Assembly: GCA_041394885.1 (NCBI GenBank)
Contig: JAWKHI010000014.1
Location: forward strand, 93,328-157,327
Source of the DNA: DSOI01 sp041394885
Lineage (GTDB): Bacteria; Acidobacteriota; Terriglobia; Bryobacterales; Bryobacteraceae
Length of the DNA: 64,000 nt
Direction of reading: 5' to 3'
The translations under genes and the position numbers were made by a program. This document shows, piece after piece, positions 1 through 8,753 of this stretch. How positions within the stretch are numbered: the stretch's first letter is position 1; the number at the start of each line of letters is the position of its first letter. The notes under the pieces are model-generated. The model was given only the letters and a program-made list of their open reading frames with translations, searched no databases and was not told where the DNA came from.

Positions 1-17
1 CCGCCAGCCCGGTTCCC

Positions 18-1298
18 TTGTACTGTGAGAAGGTGCCAGCCATCGAGTGCGACGCGCTCTCGGTCCGCTACGGAGATCGTCCGGCGGCCGTCGCAGGGTT
101 CCAGCTTCGTCTCGACGCAGGCGAGATCGCCGTGCTCACCGGAGAGTCCGGCTGTGGGAAGACGACGCTGCTGCGGGCGATCGCGGGAGTCACCGACGAC
201 AGCGTACAGGTGGATGGACGCGTGTGGGCCGCTCGTCCTGCCGGCTACATCCCGCAGGAAAGCCTGGTGAGCCTGTCACCGTATCTGCGGATCGCGACCC
301 ACTTCGAGGGTCTGGCCGATGGGGCACATGGGCGAGAGTTGCTGGCCCGGCTGGGCCTCGGCGATCCGCGATTCCCCTCGGCCTACCCGCATCAACTGAG
401 CGGCGGCGAACGGCAGAGGGTCCTTACGGCGCTCGCCCTCGCAACCGGCCCGCGCGTGATTCTGGCCGACGAGCCGACGGCGAACCTCGACTCCGCAAGC
501 GCCGAATCTGTGATCGAAGCGATCGCGGAATACGCGCGCCGCGAGCGGGCCGCGGTGGTGATCGCCACGCACGACGAAGACCTCATCGATCGGCTCGGAT
601 GCCGTGTGATCCGGCTGACGCCTGCTCCGGTCCGCGTGATCGCCCGCGAGCCGGCTGCGTCCGGCGGTCCCTTACTCGTCACCATACGCGATCTGTCGAA
701 GACCTACTTCCGCCGCGATGCGTGGATGCGCTTGCACGCTTTGTGCAAGGCGCTGGACGGTGTGTCCCTCGAGGTTGCGCGTGGGGAGACGGTGGCGTTG
801 ACAGGCCCATCTGGCGCGGGCAAGTCGACCCTGGCCCGCTGCATCGCCGGGCGGGAACCGGCCGAGGCGGGCTCCATCGAGTGGACCATCCCTGTTCCGG
901 TTCAGATCGTTCCCCAAGCGCCATCGGAGTCACTGAACCCTCGGGCGACGATCGCGGAAGCGCTCGCCGAGGCTCGAGTGCAACCGGATCCGTCGCTGCT
1001 CGCGGAGGTGAATCTGCCGCCCGAGTGGATCCATCGAGCGACGGCGGAACTGAGTGAGGGCCAGCGCGCGCGCGTTGCGATTTTGCGCGCGGCCGAGCAT
1101 ACCGGTAGCGGAATGCTGATTCTCGACGAATCGCTCGCGAGTCTGGACCGCGGCACGCGCAACGATGTCGTCGCGTACCTCGCCGGCCGTCAGTCGCGGC
1201 TCGGCACCACGCTCGTCGCCATCACGCACGACCGTGGCCTGATCGGTGAACTCGGCGCGCGCGTGATCGAGATGGAGGACGGGCGCATCGCCGCCTAG
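18..1298 (+). CDS. Fused double ABC ATPase of a peptide-type importer
   Basis: Two complete ABC ATPase domains lie in one 426-residue chain, so this one protein probably does the work of DppD plus DppF and energises the permeases encoded next. Domain 1 has Walker A GESGCGKTT (residues 42-50), signature LSGGERQR (127-134) and Walker B VILADE (147-152). Domain 2 has Walker A GPSGAGKST (263-271), signature LSEGQR (345-350) and LILDE near 367-371. The C-terminal oligopeptide-transporter extension found in many DppD/OppD proteins is not obvious. The start is a TTG at 18. The frame stays open to the window edge, so the true start could lie upstream; a GTG at 33 is another option. Substrate is inferred from the company it keeps, not from this protein. 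Cytoplasmic face of the inner membrane. Confidence 0.9.
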   Translation: MYCEKVPAIECDALSVRYGDRPAAVAGFQLRLDAGEIAVLTGESGCGKTTLLRAIAGVTDDSVQVDGRVWAARPAGYIPQESLVSLSPYLRIATHFEGLADGAHGRELLARLGLGDPRFPSAYPHQLSGGERQRVLTALALATGPRVILADEPTANLDSASAESVIEAIAEYARRERAAVVIATHDEDLIDRLGCRVIRLTPAPVRVIAREPAASGGPLLVTIRDLSKTYFRRDAWMRLHALCKALDGVSLEVARGETVALTGPSGAGKSTLARCIAGREPAEAGSIEWTIPVPVQIVPQAPSESLNPRATIAEALAEARVQPDPSLLAEVNLPPEWIHRATAELSEGQRARVAILRAAEHTGSGMLILDESLASLDRGTRNDVVAYLAGRQSRLGTTLVAITHDRGLIGELGARVIEMEDGRIAA

Positions 1299-1304
1299 AT
1301 CGCC

Positions 1305-2198
1305 ATGGTTTTCCTGTTTCGCCGATTCCTGCTCGCCACCGCCCAAGTGCTGGCCGTCTCTTGCCTATCGTTCGCGATGTTTTCCGCGGCCGCGGGCGAT
1401 TTCTATTCGGCGGCGACGGCGGCCGATCCGCGGTTGCGCGAAGGCTCGGTGAACGCCCTTCGACGGCGGGCCGGGCTTGACCGGCCACTACCGGCGCGCT
1501 ACGCGGCCTGGCTCGGATCGGTGGCCTCGGGCGAGTTCGGCGAGTCGATCGCCTACCACCTGCCGCTGCGTGCATTGCTCGGGCCGCGCATTCGGGCGAC
1601 ACTTCGAGTGGCGCTCCCGGCGCTGGCCGCTGCATGGGTTATGGGATTGCTGCTGGCGTTCGCCGCGGTGCGGTTCGGGTTCGGTTCATGGGAGCCGGGC
1701 GCTGCGGCGGTCGCGCTGATTCCCGATGTCGTTGCCGTGAGTCTTCTTTTGTGGGTAGCCGTATGGGCGGGATTGCCGACGGGGACAATGACGCTGCCGG
1801 TTGTCGCGCTAGCGTTCGCTCTCCTGCCTGGAATTTTTCTCCACGCTGCGTCCAGCTTGCGTGCGGCCATTCGGCTCGAGTTTGTCGGGCTCGCCCGTTC
1901 GCGAGGCCTCGGCGGCGCGCGGTTGTGGCTGCGATACATTCTTCCGGCAGCGGCGAATCCGCTGATCTCGTTGGCGGCGCTCACGGCGGCCGGAGCCATC
2001 GGCGCCTCGTTTCTCGTCGAGGTGATCACCGGCTGGCCGGGGCTCGGTCCGTTCTTTCTGGACGCCGTCCAGGCGCGCGATTATCCGGTGGTGCAGACAG
2101 TGATCGCCGGGCTGGCCGCGCTGCTGGCGCTCTGCAACTTCGCCGCGGACGTGTTGCTGTACCGCCTTGACCCGCGAATCCGGACTCCGCATGTCTAG
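1305..2198 (+). CDS. ABC transporter permease, DppB/OppB type
   Basis: Inner-membrane permease of about 297 residues with an N-terminal membrane helix (FRRFLLATAQVLAVSCLSF), then a soluble stretch, then several hydrophobic segments. The cytoplasmic coupling loop with the EAA-like motif is visible as FVGLARSRGLGG followed by the LPAAANPL segment near residues 190-215, which contacts the ATPase. The N-terminal region AGLDRPLPARY...G is typical of the first permease of dipeptide/oligopeptide/nickel systems. It starts 6 bases after the ATPase stop and overlaps the next permease by 8 bases, so the three are one transcription unit. Confidence 0.9.
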   Translation: MVFLFRRFLLATAQVLAVSCLSFAMFSAAAGDFYSAATAADPRLREGSVNALRRRAGLDRPLPARYAAWLGSVASGEFGESIAYHLPLRALLGPRIRATLRVALPALAAAWVMGLLLAFAAVRFGFGSWEPGAAAVALIPDVVAVSLLLWVAVWAGLPTGTMTLPVVALAFALLPGIFLHAASSLRAAIRLEFVGLARSRGLGGARLWLRYILPAAANPLISLAALTAAGAIGASFLVEVITGWPGLGPFFLDAVQARDYPVVQTVIAGLAALLALCNFAADVLLYRLDPRIRTPHV

Positions 2199-3000
2199 AC
2201 TGCCTGCCGCCCTCGCGGCGGTCATCGTCCTGCTCGCGGCGGCGGGGTTTTTCGCGACGCCCTACGATCCCCTGGCGCAGAACCGCGAAGCGGTCTCGCA
2301 AGGTCCGAACGCGGCCCACTGGATGGGCACTGACGACTACGGCCGCGACGTGTTCTCGCGTTTCCTCGCCGGCGGAAGCTGGTCTCTCGTTACTGGCGCC
2401 GCGGCAACGGCGCTGGCGCTCGGGCTGGCCTGGACGCTTGGCTGCCTGGCGGGCTTCCGGGGGGGCTGGTGGGACTGGGGCATTATGGCGCTCGCCGATG
2501 TGTTCCTTTCCGTCCCCTGGCTCTACCTGCTGATCGGCATTCGGGCGGCGCTGCCGCTCGACGTGCGCCCGCGGGTGGTGGTCGCCTTGACACTGGCCGT
2601 GATCGCCGCGATCAGCTGGGCGCGTCCCGCGCGGCTGATCCGCGGGGTGGTGCTAAGCGCGGCGAACCGCGGCTCCGTCGAAGCCGCCCGCGGATTCGGC
2701 GCCGGCGAGTGGCACATCTTCACGCGCCACATCCTCGGCGACACCGCCGCCGTGGTGGCCGCCCAGGCGCTCATTCTCTTCCCACGATTCGTGCTGGCTG
2801 AGGTGACGCTCAGCTTCCTGGGCCTCGGTGCGGGTGAGCAGGACCCTTCCTGGGGCGGGTTGCTCCTCGGCTTGAAGCAGACCTACCTGCTTGGAAGGGA
2901 ATGGTGGCGCGTGCTCCCGGCAGTCCTCATGCTACCCGTGTTCGCCGCCTGCGCCTGGGGGGCTCAGCTTGCAGTTCGGCGAAGTGGCGTAACAAGATAG
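2191..3000 (+). CDS. ABC transporter permease, DppC/OppC type
   Basis: Second inner-membrane permease, about 269 residues from the ATG at 2191, which overlaps the end of the first permease by 8 bases. An in-frame TTG at 2167 is possible but deeper inside the neighbour. Features of the DppC group are visible: the N-terminal helix, the HWMGTDDYGRDVFSR segment (the classic GTDxxGRDxxSR motif) near residues 43-60, and the coupling loop EAARGFGAGEWHIFTRHIL near residues 170-190. Heterodimer partner of the preceding permease in a peptide-type importer. Confidence 0.9.
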   Translation: MSRLPAALAAVIVLLAAAGFFATPYDPLAQNREAVSQGPNAAHWMGTDDYGRDVFSRFLAGGSWSLVTGAAATALALGLAWTLGCLAGFRGGWWDWGIMALADVFLSVPWLYLLIGIRAALPLDVRPRVVVALTLAVIAAISWARPARLIRGVVLSAANRGSVEAARGFGAGEWHIFTRHILGDTAAVVAAQALILFPRFVLAEVTLSFLGLGAGEQDPSWGGLLLGLKQTYLLGREWWRVLPAVLMLPVFAACAWGAQLAVRRSGVTR

Positions 3001-3005
3001 GGGTA

Positions 3006-4694
3006 ATGCACGTGAGGGCCCTCCGTTTTGCGGCCGCGGCAATTGTTCTTTTCCAGCCGGCAATTTTGGGGGATCAAAAAGAGGCTCCGCGGCGTGGAGG
3101 AATTCTCCGCGTAGCGCAGCGCGCGGAACCAAAGACCTGGAACCCGGTGACCGCTCTGGATGCGCCGTCGCGCGAGATTATCCGCAGGATGCACTCGGAT
3201 TTGATCTCGATCGACGGAGTTACTCAGCGCTCCGTTCCGGGGTTGGCCGAGCGGTGGTCCGCATCGAAAGATGGGACTCGATACGTTCTCCACCTGCGGC
3301 GGGGGGTAAAGTTCTCCGACGGTACGCCGTTCACCGCCAGCGACGTTCTGTTCTCATGGAGTGTCTATCTTGACCCGGCGGTGGGATCGCCCCAACGCGA
3401 TTTGCTAGTAATTGACGGCCAGCCGATTCGTGCCGTGCAGACCGATGCAGAGACGGTGGAATTCATCCTGCCGAAGCCCTACGCGGCGGCGGAGAGATTG
3501 TTCGATTCGATCGCGATCCTGCCACGGCACCGGCTGGAGACGGCGTGGAAGGCGGGTAAGCTCGCCGAGCAATGGACGGCGAATGCGGACCCGGCGTCGA
3601 TTGCAGGGCTCGGGCCGTTCCGCCTGAAGGCCTACCATCCGGGCGAGGCGGTGGTGCTCGAACGAAATCCGTACTACTGGCGCAAAGGCGCCTCGGGCGA
3701 GAGTCTGCCCTACCTCGACGGCATCGAGTTCCGTCTGCTCGCAGACGAAGACACGCAGTTGGCGCGGTTCGTTGCCGGGGAACTCGACGTGCTTGGCAGA
3801 CTGAACCTGAAAGCCGCCGGGTACCTGGAGAAGCAAGGCGCGCGCATCATCGACCTCGGCGCCGGGCTCGAATACAACTTCCTGTGCTTCAACTTGTCGC
3901 CAGGGCACCCGAAGATGGCATGGTTCGGGTCGCGCGACTTCCGGAACGCGCTCTCGCAGGCGGTCGATCGCGAGGGACTCGTCCGCGTGGCCTACGATGG
4001 GCGCGGGGTACCGTTGTGGGGTCCGGTGAGTCCGGGCAACCGTCTCTGGTACGACGCCGCGCTGCCCCGCCCCGCGCGTTCCGTCGCCGCAGCGAGACAA
4101 TTGCTGCGCCAGGCGGGCTTTCGATGGAACAGTAGCGGTCGGCTGGAGGACATTTCCGGACAACCGGTGGAGTTGTCAATCCTCGTCTCCGCGTCGAGCG
4201 CGGAACGGGTACGGATGGCCACGGTGCTCCAAGCCGACTTTCGCGAGTTGGGGATCGGCGTGACTGTGGCGCAACTCGAATTCCGTTCGCTGCTCGATCG
4301 GGTATTGAAGACGCGGCAGTTCGACACCGTGCTGCTTGGGTTAGGCGGTGCGGACCCCGATCCGAATCCGGAGATGAACGTGTGGCTCTCCTCGGGCGGG
4401 ATGCATCTGTGGAATCCGGGTCAGGCGCGGCCGGCCGCGGAGTGGGAGGCCGAGATCGACCGGCTGATGCGGCAGCAGATGTACACCATCGAGCCCGCTG
4501 CGAGGAAGAAGCTCTACCACCGTGTTCAAAGGATTCTGGCGGCTGAGCAGCCAATGATCTTTCTCGCCAGTCCGAACATCGTCGTGGCGCGGAGTGGGCG
4601 CGTGGGCAATTTCCGTCCGGCGCTGTTCGGACATCACGTCTTGTGGAACTCGCAGGAGCTTTTCCTGCAAGGGAGCGCCGCACCCCATCCATGA
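3006..4694 (+). CDS. Extracellular solute-binding protein, peptide/nickel family 5
   Basis: About 562 residues, the usual size for SBP_bac_5 proteins such as DppA and OppA. The ATG at 3006 follows an AGGGGT ribosome-binding site and gives a short Sec-type signal peptide (ALRFAAAAIVLFQPAILG). The family landmarks are present: GGILRVAQRAEP, LAERWSASKDG, the LRRGVKFSDGTPFTASDV block near residue 100, and later segments on paired charged residues. It binds the transported ligand outside the inner membrane and feeds the permeases encoded upstream. Its TGA overlaps the ATG of the sigma factor gene (ATGA), which ties the importer translationally to the downstream regulatory and protease genes. Peptides are the likely ligand but this is inference. 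Confidence 0.9.
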   Translation: MHVRALRFAAAAIVLFQPAILGDQKEAPRRGGILRVAQRAEPKTWNPVTALDAPSREIIRRMHSDLISIDGVTQRSVPGLAERWSASKDGTRYVLHLRRGVKFSDGTPFTASDVLFSWSVYLDPAVGSPQRDLLVIDGQPIRAVQTDAETVEFILPKPYAAAERLFDSIAILPRHRLETAWKAGKLAEQWTANADPASIAGLGPFRLKAYHPGEAVVLERNPYYWRKGASGESLPYLDGIEFRLLADEDTQLARFVAGELDVLGRLNLKAAGYLEKQGARIIDLGAGLEYNFLCFNLSPGHPKMAWFGSRDFRNALSQAVDREGLVRVAYDGRGVPLWGPVSPGNRLWYDAALPRPARSVAAARQLLRQAGFRWNSSGRLEDISGQPVELSILVSASSAERVRMATVLQADFRELGIGVTVAQLEFRSLLDRVLKTRQFDTVLLGLGGADPDPNPEMNVWLSSGGMHLWNPGQARPAAEWEAEIDRLMRQQMYTIEPAARKKLYHRVQRILAAEQPMIFLASPNIVVARSGRVGNFRPALFGHHVLWNSQELFLQGSAAPHP

Positions 4695-5254
4695 TCAGCA
4701 AAGGGCCAGGCCCGTCGTGGTCCGACGAAGATCTCGTTTGCGAATGCCGCGGGGGCAGCCAGGCGGCCTGGCAGGTGCTCGTCGACAGGTACAAGAAACT
4801 CGTCTACTCGATCCCCGGCAAGTATGGACTACCGCCCGAGGAGAGTGCCGATGTCTTTCAGGCCGTTTGGACGGACCTGTATCGCGACCTCGATCGCCTC
4901 CAAAACGCGGGCGCGCTCCGCGGGTGGCTGATCACCGCCACCGCGCGCCGTTCCCTGCACCAGAAGAAGCGGCTGGCGCGTACCGCGGAGTTGGGGAATC
5001 TCGACGTCCCGGCGGACTCTCCGGACGCTGGAGCGATCTATGCCGAGACCGAACGGGAGCAATTGATCCGCGACGCGGTGGCTGAACTTCCGCCGCGTTG
5101 CCGCAAAATCATCGAGATGCTCTTCTTCCGGAACCCGCCGCGCCCCTACCAGGAATTGGCGGCGGAGTTGGGGCTCGCCGAGGGGTCGATCGGGTTCATC
5201 CGCGGGCGCTGTCTCAAGAAATTGCGGGCGATTCTCGAGGAGAGAGGTCTGTGA
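4691..5254 (+). CDS. ECF-type RNA polymerase sigma factor
   Basis: About 187 residues from the ATG at 4691, chosen because it overlaps the previous stop as ATGA. Region 2 is visible as a helical block with YKKLVYSIPGKYGL and the DVFQAVWTDLYRDL segment (residues about 35-75), and region 4 as LPPRCRKIIEMLFF...YQELAAELGL...GSIGFIRGRCLKKLRAIL near the C terminus, a helix-turn-helix for the -35 element. No region 1 or 3, as expected for group 4 sigma factors. Its stop overlaps the GTG start of the CHAT protease gene. The pairing with a TPR-CHAT protein is recurrent in bacteria with many ECF genes. It probably directs transcription of this locus or another envelope regulon; the target promoter is not identified. 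Confidence 0.9.
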   Translation: MISKGPGPSWSDEDLVCECRGGSQAAWQVLVDRYKKLVYSIPGKYGLPPEESADVFQAVWTDLYRDLDRLQNAGALRGWLITATARRSLHQKKRLARTAELGNLDVPADSPDAGAIYAETEREQLIRDAVAELPPRCRKIIEMLFFRNPPRPYQELAAELGLAEGSIGFIRGRCLKKLRAILEERGL

Positions 5255-8010
5255 GCGACGAGACTCCCGCTCGATTACACGCCGAAGTGCTCGCGGTTGT
5301 CTTCGACGACCGGGATCACGCCATCGCGCTCGCCGCGAAGGCCAGGGAGTTCGCGCGCCTGAGCGGCGACCGGCTTTCGGCGGCTTGGGCGGATCGCATC
5401 GACGGCCACCTCGCCCACACCGGCGGCGACTACGCCGGGGCGGCCGATGCCTACCAGAGAGCAGTCGCCGGGTTCGAAGTGGAGGGCGCCGCCATCGAAG
5501 TCGGGCGCACGCTGTTGAGCGGGCTGCAGGCACTGATTTATCGCGGTGAGTACGATCGTGCGCACCGCTGGGCGGCGCGCGCGGAAGCGATCTTTCGGGA
5601 GAACGGCGATGCGCTGCGGCTGGCGCGGCTCGCCTCCAACGCCGGCAACATCTACTACCGGCAGGACCGGCTCGAACAAGCCAAAGCCTGCTATCTGCGG
5701 GCTATCGAGGGCTTCGCCGCCAACGGCCAGCCCCGCGATCTCGCCGCCGCTTTGAGCAATCTGGCCGTGTGCAGCATCAGCCTGGGCGAGTTTTCGGCAG
5801 CCATGGGCTACTACGAGCGCGCCCGTGATCACTGCCGGGAACATGGCCTCGACAATCTGGCGGCACGAGCCGACTACAACGTCGCGTACCTGCACTATCT
5901 CCGCGGCGACTACCGCGAGGCCTTCGAGCTCTATCGCCGCGCGCGGGAGTTGGCCCGCCGGACCGGCGACCGCTATCACGAAGCCCTCTGCGATCTGGAT
6001 GAGGCCGAGATGAGTCTTGACCTCAACCTCACGGGCGAAGGGCTGCGGCTGGCCAAGCGCGCCCGGGATGGCTTCGTCGCCCTCGGAATGCGGTATGAGC
6101 GGGCGAAAGCGCTAGTCAACATCGCTGTAGCCAACAGCCAGTACCAGGCGTTCGACGACGCTGAGAAGGCGCTGCGGGCGGCGCGCCGGCTGTTCGTCGC
6201 TGAAAAGAATGCGCTGTGGCCGGCCATGGTGGATCAACTCCGGGCGGTGGCGGCGTTCCGCTCCAGCCGCGTTTCTCGCGCCCGGCGGCTGGCGTCATCG
6301 GCATGGCGGACTCTGCTCGAAGCTCCGTTTCCGGGACGCGCCGCGCACGCCCAGATTCTGCTCGCGAGAGTGTGGCTGGCCGGCGGCGATTGGGAGCGAG
6401 CAATCGCCGAGAGCCGGGACGCCATGGGATACGCCGGCAACGCAGCTTCGCCCTCTTTGCGATTCCATGCCGATCTTCTTCGGGGAGAGATCGCGGAGCT
6501 GCGCGGGTTGTGGTTGGAGGCCTGTGACAGCTACGAGGCGGCGCGAGCCAACATCGAAGAACTGCGGAACCGGTTGCACTCGGAAGATCTCCGCATCTCG
6601 ATCCTGAGCGACAAACTGGCGGTCTACACGTCGCTGGCCGCGCTGTGCATGGAGTCGCCGGCGAGCGCGGAGATCGGCGGGGTGGAACGCGCTTTGGCGC
6701 TCGTCCAGGAAGCGAAATCCCGAACCCTCGCCGAGCGCATCGCCGGAGCCGAAGCCTGCTCGGAGCCGGAAGCCGCGCGCGACCTGCGCGGCGAGTTGAA
6801 CTGGATCTACCGGCAGGTGGAACTGAATTCCGCCCTGGATCTGCTGACAGGCGCCAATCGCGCCGCGACACTGCGGACGCGTGCGGCCGAGATCGAGCGG
6901 CGTTTGCGGGGGCTGAGCGAACCAGCCGCGCAGCCGGGCAAGGCTGCGGCGCTGTCCCTCTCCGGCGTGCTGGAACCCCATGAGAGATTCGTGGAACTGG
7001 TGGAGATCCGCGGGCGATTCCACGCCTTCGTACTCAGCCCGGCCGGGGTGAGTGCGGTCCCCTTGGGTCCGGTGGCGACGGTTCTGGCCGTGCTCCGCCT
7101 GGTCCGATTCCAGATCGGCAAGTACCGGTGGGCAGGCCGGTTCGATCTGCTGCGCAGAGACACCATGGGCGCCGTGCAAAGCCATCTCTTCGATTTGCAT
7201 CGCATGCTGATCGCCCCGCTCGACCCACACCTGGATGGGTGCACAACACTGTTGATCGCCCCGTGCCACGGGCTCCACGAACTGCCGTTCGGGGCGCTTC
7301 ACGATGGCAGCCAGGCGCTGATCGACCGGTTCGCCGTTTCGATTGCGCCGAGCGCCACCGTGTTCGCACTGGGACGCACCCGGCCGCGCACCGCGGCGTC
7401 TGGTTCGCTGGTGATGGCCGTGCCGGACTCCGCCAACCCGGGTATCGAACATGAGGCCCGGCTCGTCCACGAGGCACTGTGGGATTCGGAACTGCTGTTG
7501 GGGAAGGATGCCTCGCTCGAGGCGTTTACGGAGAGGGCGCCGGGGCGCCGGATCGTCCACATCGCCTCGCACGGGATCCATCGTGGCGACAACCCCTTTT
7601 TCTCGGGTGTCGAGCTCGCCGGCGCCAGGCTCAGCCTCTTCGACCTCCAGCAACTATCGCTCAACGTCGATCTCGTCACACTCAGCGCATGCCACAGCGG
7701 AGCGGGAGTGAGTATCGGCGGCGATGAGCGGATCGGGGTGCTGCGGGGTTTCCTGCTGGCTGGGGTCCGAAGCGTGCTGGCGAGTTTGTGGGAGGTCGAC
7801 GACGAATCGGCGCTTGCTTTCATGCGGGTGTTTTACCAGGAGGTGGGAGCCGGCGCGGACTGGGCCTCGGCAGCACGCCGGGCGGCGATCGAGCGGCGGG
7901 CGGTACAGGCGCACCCGTACTACTGGGCGCCGTTCTTGGTTTTCGGCGATCCTGGAGCGCCCGGTGGGACTCAGGGCGAAAGGAGTGGAAAATATTTCCG
8001 ATGCCGGTAA
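5251..8010 (+). CDS. TPR-CHAT caspase-like protease
   Basis: A 919-residue protein from the GTG at 5251, which overlaps the sigma-factor TGA (GTGA) and has a GAGAGAGG ribosome-binding site; upstream in-frame codons lie inside the sigma gene. The N-terminal half (about residues 20-430) is a run of tetratricopeptide-type helical repeats, for example around LASNAGNIYYRQDRLEQA. The C-terminal third is a CHAT (caspase HetF-associated with TPRs) domain. The catalytic pair is intact: His774 in HIASHG and Cys814 in LSACHSG, followed by the GFLLAGVRSVLASLWEVDD block. No signal peptide, so cytoplasmic. CHAT proteases cleave a partner when the TPR part senses a cue; the partner here is unknown, but the anti-sigma-like protein and subtilase encoded next are obvious candidates. 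Confidence 0.9.
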   Translation: MSDETPARLHAEVLAVVFDDRDHAIALAAKAREFARLSGDRLSAAWADRIDGHLAHTGGDYAGAADAYQRAVAGFEVEGAAIEVGRTLLSGLQALIYRGEYDRAHRWAARAEAIFRENGDALRLARLASNAGNIYYRQDRLEQAKACYLRAIEGFAANGQPRDLAAALSNLAVCSISLGEFSAAMGYYERARDHCREHGLDNLAARADYNVAYLHYLRGDYREAFELYRRARELARRTGDRYHEALCDLDEAEMSLDLNLTGEGLRLAKRARDGFVALGMRYERAKALVNIAVANSQYQAFDDAEKALRAARRLFVAEKNALWPAMVDQLRAVAAFRSSRVSRARRLASSAWRTLLEAPFPGRAAHAQILLARVWLAGGDWERAIAESRDAMGYAGNAASPSLRFHADLLRGEIAELRGLWLEACDSYEAARANIEELRNRLHSEDLRISILSDKLAVYTSLAALCMESPASAEIGGVERALALVQEAKSRTLAERIAGAEACSEPEAARDLRGELNWIYRQVELNSALDLLTGANRAATLRTRAAEIERRLRGLSEPAAQPGKAAALSLSGVLEPHERFVELVEIRGRFHAFVLSPAGVSAVPLGPVATVLAVLRLVRFQIGKYRWAGRFDLLRRDTMGAVQSHLFDLHRMLIAPLDPHLDGCTTLLIAPCHGLHELPFGALHDGSQALIDRFAVSIAPSATVFALGRTRPRTAASGSLVMAVPDSANPGIEHEARLVHEALWDSELLLGKDASLEAFTERAPGRRIVHIASHGIHRGDNPFFSGVELAGARLSLFDLQQLSLNVDLVTLSACHSGAGVSIGGDERIGVLRGFLLAGVRSVLASLWEVDDESALAFMRVFYQEVGAGADWASAARRAAIERRAVQAHPYYWAPFLVFGDPGAPGGTQGERSGKYFRCR

Positions 8011-8082
8011 GAATTACTATATTTCGATCGAGGATGGTTACCCTAGAGTATTAGAGTCGGGGTTCTTCTGCCCTCTCGCCGT

Positions 8083-8736
8083 ATGAAGCGTCAATGCATC
8101 CACTTCACCGAAATCGCCTGGGCGGATTTCGCCCGGGGCTTAGGGACCGCCGCTCAGCGGCTGGCGATGCAGGCGCATCTCGATTCCGGGTGCCAGCCGT
8201 GTGTCGGTATTTTCCGCAAGTTGTGCGATGTGTTTCGAGTGGGGCAGATGGCGGAGGCACCCCTAGAAGTTGTGGAGCGGGCTATCGCGATCTTCCCGCA
8301 CGCCGCGGACCGGGGGTGGCTGGAACGGTTGGAAACTGTAGTTGCAGAACTTGTATCGAATACCCAGCTCGAGTGGCGTCCGGCGGGAGTCCGTTCTATG
8401 GCCCTCGACGTGCAAGTCGGTGGAGAGCGGCGGCTATACCGCGCAGGCGGGTATTGGATAGACCTCAACCTTGACCCGCCGAAACCCATCGGCGCGGGTG
8501 AGTTGGTCGGCCAGATTTCGGCCGATGGAGACGATCAGCGTGAGAGTTTCGACGGCGCGCTGGTTCAACTAGTCATCGCGGGCCGCACACGCGAGGAGAC
8601 GCCGGCCAACCGGTTCGGCGAATTCGTTCTTCCCCTCCCCAAGGGAAAGGCCGCTACCCTTCGCATAGCGCTCAAGGACGCTGGCAGGCTGATCGAACTA
8701 CCACTTCAGACTGGCCGCCAGAACCGGAAGCGCTGA
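8083..8736 (+). CDS. Putative ZAS-like anti-sigma protein, unknown C-terminal domain
   Basis: A 217-residue soluble protein without signal peptide or clear membrane helix. The first 40 residues resemble a zinc-binding anti-sigma (zf-HC2) domain: Cys5, then an amphipathic stretch, then His32, Cys37 and Cys40 in HLDSGCQPC, with H-x4-C rather than the classic H-x3-C spacing. The remaining 140 residues look beta-rich (GELVGQIS..., LPLPKGKAATLRIAL) and match no family I recognise. Position between the CHAT protease and the subtilase, in an operon with an ECF sigma factor that has no other anti-sigma nearby, suggests that it restrains that sigma factor. Whether the CHAT protease cleaves it is speculation. 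The start is the ATG at 8083; 72 bases separate it from the CHAT stop. Confidence 0.6.
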   Translation: MKRQCIHFTEIAWADFARGLGTAAQRLAMQAHLDSGCQPCVGIFRKLCDVFRVGQMAEAPLEVVERAIAIFPHAADRGWLERLETVVAELVSNTQLEWRPAGVRSMALDVQVGGERRLYRAGGYWIDLNLDPPKPIGAGELVGQISADGDDQRESFDGALVQLVIAGRTREETPANRFGEFVLPLPKGKAATLRIALKDAGRLIELPLQTGRQNRKR

Positions 8737-8753
8737 TCTCATCTGGTGAAAAA

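Noticed and set aside
3405..4163. 252-codon open frame antisense to the solute-binding protein gene
   Set aside because: The plus-strand gene has all SBP_bac_5 features; no start signal or family match on the minus strand.
6295..7653. 452-codon open frame antisense to the CHAT gene
   Set aside because: The opposite strand encodes a protein with clear TPR and CHAT motifs; long antisense frames are expected in GC-rich DNA, and the antisense product has no recognisable features.
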